From: Gnetum montanum | Taxonomy: Eukaryota; Streptophyta; Gnetopsida; Gnetales; Gnetaceae | NCBI GenBank assembly: GCA_015680685.1 | Contig: MNCI01034666.1 | Location: forward strand, 166,384 to 230,383 | Length of the DNA: 64,000 nucleotides | Direction of reading: 5' to 3' | In this document: positions 59,865 to 64,000 of the stretch, piece after piece | Layout of the letters: every line of letters starts with the position of its first letter | How positions within the stretch are numbered: the first letter of the stretch is position 1 | The notes under the pieces: generated by a model | The model's database searches: none | What the model was told of the DNA's origin: nothing | Seen by the model: the letters and a program-made list of their open reading frames with translations, nothing else | Position numbers and translations under genes: made by a program

Positions 59865-61441
59865 ACCATCAAGTGTAAAATACTTGATCCTACATTCCTT
59901 TTCAACTACTAATTCTATTTTAGGTATTTCCAGTATTGATTCAATTTCTAGTATGTTGAGACAATATTTACTTATGTGTTAATTACTATTGCATTGAGAC
60001 ACAATGCTATTTGTTGTTGTCTTGTTAGTTTTCAGTGATCTTGAAGACTATCTTATATGGCTAATTTATATTTACATTCATTGTTGACATTGAAATCTAT
60101 TTCAGTGCTCTTGAGTGCTCATAAAGGTGCATGATGTGAACATGTATGATACTAATGTTGATATTTTATTATGTCTATGAAAATTGAAAGGATCTATAAG
60201 ATGAATTTCTTCAAAATATATTAGTAGTAATAAATCTTGAGTGCAATAAATGTGTTTAATATTGAGGTAGTTTGAACACTTCTTCTATATAATTCTCTAT
60301 AACTAACACACAACTTGAATAGCTCATACAAGACATACCAAACTTAGATTTTCCATTCTCTTTTTTAAAAATATTTTCTATAGCATTCTACTAATACATA
60401 TTTCTCATCTTCTACCACTTGCAATAGACATATTCTATATTTCCCTTTTCACTCAAAGATAAGTGATCTTTGCTAATTAGTGTTCTTATAGATATTAGAA
60501 TTGTTGCATGAATCATCATGTCTTCCACCTCTAATTTGGTTAGTAAAATTGAAGATGTATGTGTGTGTGTGCATGTGTGCCTCATTTTGTGATTTTCTAA
60601 AACTTTCTTTGTAACAAGTTTCCAAGGTTTTTTCGAATTATCACTATTAAATGTAAACCATTTACACGTTATACCAAACAAACGGTTTCAATATAATTGT
60701 TTACGTGTTATTGAAAGTTTCAATAAAATTGAAGATATATATATGCACCTCATTTTGTGATTTTTTAAAAGTTTCTTTGTAACAAGTTTCCAAGGTTTTT
60801 TTAATTATCACTATTAAATATAAACCATTTACGCATTATGGCAAACAAATGGTTTCAATATAATCGTTTACGCATGATTGAAAGTTTCAATGTAACTATT
60901 TACACATTATAGAAAGTTTCAATATAACTTTTTATGAAAGTTTCAATATAATTGTTCACGCATTATTGAAAGTTTCAATGTAACTATTTAAATGTTATGA
61001 AAAGTTTTAATATAACCCTTTATGTGTTATGGAAAACAAATGGTTTCAAATTTGAAACCAACTAAATTTGTTGTAATGGTTTTCATAAGAATGGTCTTAT
61101 ATTTTCCACTTAAACCAAAAGTTAATCCTTGGTAATTGATTTTCTAACCTATAAAATATTTTTGATGAGAAAATAAACATGCACTAGAAGATATCAAACT
61201 CATGACAATGTTATAACTTTTGGGTCCCTATCACAAACACTTAGAGTCTGCATATATCATTGTTGTTAATCATTAGTGTGATAGAAAATCCAAAACACTC
61301 TTTGAAACACATTTACGTAGTCCAAATGAGAGTATCAATGGCTGGAGGTCAGTTTTTGGTTTATTTCTGCATTTTGGTAATTTTTTGCAATTTGGTTAAA
61401 TACATGTTTTGATCAATATTTTACAGCAAAATTTTCTTACA
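59865..61441 (+). repeat. Copia 5' LTR (3' part, after gypsy insertion)
   Basis: Ends CTTACA at 61441 with a PBS-like TTGATATTGAAGC following. It is the mirror of 39478-41090. Contains the same ACTTTCAAT repeats and ~181-bp duplication. The portion before the gypsy insertion point is not present at this locus. Confidence 0.75.
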
Positions 61442-62324
61442 TTTGATATTGAAGCTGGTTATGTCTCTATCTTGATGCTTAGAACTTATTTGGATGTGGT
61501 TTCTATTAACAAAGTTTTCGATGATGGTTTGAATCAGTAGAATTTATATTTCAATGATTATTTGTGAAAAATAATGTTAGAAATCATTAGGGGATTAAAT
61601 TTCTAATAATTCAATGATTTGAAACATAAAAAATGATGCTAGTTTTGTGTTTAAGGAAGCTTTAAAATAATGCCATTTTTACAATAGCTAAATGGCATGT
61701 TATTTTAAAGTTATGAAACCTGTAGTTCTTTATCAAAATGACATGTCATTTTCTAAAAGTATACTAAATAATGTTTTTTGAAATTTTGTGAAATTCAAAT
61801 TTTGTCATTTAGATTAGCTAAAATTTTGAAATTTAATTTATGCTAAAGTTTATTCAATTCTTGCAAATTAAGTTGTTTTGGCATTTCTAAAATATTTTTG
61901 GAATTAAAATTACCAAAATTTTTATGAATTTTAAAATTTTGGTAATTCATTTAGAAATGCATAAAGTTGCTTATNCAATTTCTGGATCACATATGGTAAA
62001 TAAACGTTAAATTAGCATTAATCATATCTAATATAATAGATTTTTTCCCACAAGAATTTTTATTATATTTGATATGATTAATTAGGATGATGTATTAAAT
62101 TATTTTTTTAATTTATCCACAAGGATTAAGAAAAGGGATTAAATTTAATAATTTCATTATAAGGATATATGAATCTTTTTGAATTAAAAATTTAGCCCAC
62201 AAGCAGTTTTTATGTCATTTAATTCATATTTTTTTATGATTTACATTGGTAAACATGTCATATAGTATTTTAACCTCAAATTTAGTGGCATAAGCATGTT
62301 TTAATTTATGCAGTAATACAACTT

Positions 62325-63060
62325 GTGAACTACTCACATTTTAAATGTGACATTCCTAAATTAAAGGGTGATGATTATAAGATGTGGAAGGAGAGAATTC
62401 TCCTTCATTTAGGTTGGATGGACATTAACTATGCTATCCTTAAGGATGAACCACCTACCATTATGGAAACCAACCAATCGAATGATGTTGGTTGTTATAA
62501 AAATGGGAGTGATCTAATCACCTCTATGTCATGCTCATAAAGATCAAGATCTCGGTTGGTATGCATGGTTCATTGGAATAGTATGACAATGTGAAAACTT
62601 TGATGAAGGCAATTGATGAACAATTTGAATCATTAGACAAAGCTTTTGCTAGCACCTTAATACTAAAATTTTCATCCATGAAGCTCACCAAAATTCATGG
62701 TATGGTGAGCACATCATGCAAATGAGGGAGATAACGGCTTAGTTGAAAACACTTGAGGTTGAGATGTTGGAGCCTTTCCTTGTGCATTACATCTTGAACA
62801 TGCTCCCATAGAAATATGGACCCTTTAAGATTTCTTATAACACACATAGGAAAAAATGGTCGATCAATGAACTAATGACCATGTGTGTACAAGAATAGGG
62901 TAGACTTGCTATGGAACTACAAGAGAGTATTCATTTGGCTACACAAGAAAAGAATAAGGGGAAATCCAAAAATAAGGGGAAGGGAAAATTCTAGATGCTT
63001 TTTTTCCAAGAAGAAAGGGCATGTGAAGAAGGATTATCCTAAATATCAAAATTGGCTTTA
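62325..63060 (+). pseudogene. gag: Copia gag
   Basis: MNYSHFKCDIPKLKGDDYKM and WKERILLHLGWMDINYAI are typical copia gag openings. After 62540 the frame is shifted and interrupted. The zinc knuckle region reads CFFSKKKGHVKKDY, with two of the Cys replaced. Non-functional. Confidence 0.8.
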
Positions 63061-63099
63061 GAAGAAAGGTACTCAATTCTCACTTATTTGTTTTGAATC

Positions 63100-64000
63100 T
63101 AATATGGTTGATGTTGGCCATAACAAGTGGTATATTGACTCCAGTTCTACAATCCATGTTACTAATTCCTTGCAAGGGTGAAAAACCTAAGGAAGGGAGT
63201 GAAAAGTGAGTTGTGCAGCTATTCAAGGAACAAGATGCACTTACTTGTGGAGGTAGTTAAAACATGAAAATTAGTTTTAATTAGTGGTTTTGTTTTAGAG
63301 TTGGAAAAGACATTTTATATTCCAAGTTTTTTGAGGAATTTAATTTCTATTTCAAGGCTTGTATCAATGGTATTTTCCTTTAATTTTTTAGATAATATAT
63401 TTAGTTTATGTTATAGATTTGAACTTATTGGAAATGGTACATTGAAAGATGGTCTTTTAAAACTTAGTTTAAAAATGGAACTTTTTATACTTTTATGCAT
63501 GTTCATGATAGTGTTGGCATTAAGAGATGTGTTATGAATAAAGAATCCTCTATGTTATGGCATTGTAGATTAGTACATATCTCTATTGAGAGAATAAAGA
63601 GATTAGTTAATGATGGAGTACTTAGTACTCTAGATTTTACTAGCTTTGACACTTGTGTGGATTGCATAAAGGGAAAGTAGACAAATATGTCAAGGAAAGG
63701 TGCCAAGAGGAGTTTAGACATATTAGAGATAGTCTAGATATAGATGTGTATGATCAAAAGTATTTCATTACTTTTATTAATGATTACTTATTATATATGT
63801 ATCTCTACCTACTTCATAACAAGAATGAAGCTTTAGATGTCTTTAAGGTGTTTAAGGTTTAAGTAGAGAAACAATGCAGTAAGTGAATAAAGATAGTGAG
63901 GTTTGATAGAGGTGGTAAATACTATGGTAGCTACAATGATGATGGACAAGCTCCTAGTTCATCTGCTAAGTTTTTTCAAGAGCATGGGATTGTTTCCCAA
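63100..64000 (+). pseudogene. pol: Copia PR and integrase (partial)
   Basis: PR site WYIDSSSTIHVTN has Ser in place of the conserved Gly of DSG. Then a frameshift, FYIPSFLRNLISISRLV, and the GAG-pre-integrase/zinc domain LWHCRLVHISIERIKRLV with CVDCIKGK. The IN core has FITFINDYLLYMYLYLL and VRFDRGGKYYG. Runs to the window edge. Confidence 0.85.

Larger units (their letters stand above)
55340..62123 (-). repeat. Right arm of the large inverted repeat (partner 38541-45165)
   Basis: Colinear reverse complement of 38541-45165. Differences include about 250 bp missing at the N at 61975 (present at 38692-38941 on the left) and about 350 bp present here but deleted from gag on the left. Confidence 0.8.
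61442..64000 (+). mobile_element. Ty1/copia element, leader to integrase (runs off window)
   Basis: Leader 61442-62324 without coding sequence, gag from 62325, PR near 63130 and IN from about 63550 to the edge. It is the element whose LTR is shared with the inverted repeat. RT and 3' LTR are outside the window. Confidence 0.85.

Noticed and set aside
1-64000. tRNA, rRNA or snRNA genes
   Set aside because: None recognised on either strand; the tRNA-like matches are retrotransposon primer binding sites only.

Overview
The window reads as nuclear DNA from a land plant with a large genome, with little or no intact host coding sequence. Almost everything is LTR retrotransposon in various stages of decay. 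A gymnosperm such as a conifer, cycad or Ginkgo would fit the old, nested, CpG-depleted LTR elements, but the sequence alone does not fix the species.

Layout. (1) 1-11719, minus strand: a comparatively young Ty3/gypsy element of Ogre/Tat type. Going left it has a 5' LTR (11719-10139), PBS, a gag-protease reading frame (9893-6264), then a reverse transcriptase frame (1280-1) that runs off the window. The PR and RT frames are separated by about 5 kb bounded by a good donor and acceptor in matching phase. That intron-like stretch carries, on the opposite strand, an eight-exon gene (1672-5795). (2) 11741-12886: a plus-sense LTR of a second gypsy family. (3) About 13980-22293: a decayed minus-strand gypsy element of that second family with gag, PR, RT, RNase H, IN and a truncated 5' LTR. 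(4) 22294-28690: an older copy of the Ogre-like element, again with an antisense multi-exon gene beside PR. (5) 28712-32371: a broken F-box/kelch-like host gene split by a 2.7-kb Copia deletion derivative (28928-31661). (6) 33000-35249: a plus-strand Copia relic cut off by a second-family LTR (35250-36475), then noncoding sequence with a 332-N gap. (7) 38541-62123: a large inverted repeat of about 6.6-kb arms. Each arm holds a Copia LTR carrying the same third-family gypsy insertion at the same site. The 10-kb centre includes the rest of one gypsy copy, a 254-bp tandem duplication and a relic of an IS1595/ISXO2-type (Merlin-like) DNA transposase. (8) 61442-64000: Copia gag, PR and IN, decayed and running off the right edge.

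How it fits together. The most unusual object is the antisense gene inside the PR-RT interval of the Ogre-like family. It is recognisable in two independently decayed copies, with homologous coding exons and at least partly matching splice-site positions, so it looks like a resident part of the element rather than a chance insertion. Because it runs against the genomic RNA, its introns would not be spliced out during retrotransposition, which would explain why they persist. Both copies seen here are dead, with many CGA-to-TGA and CAG/TGG-to-stop type changes.
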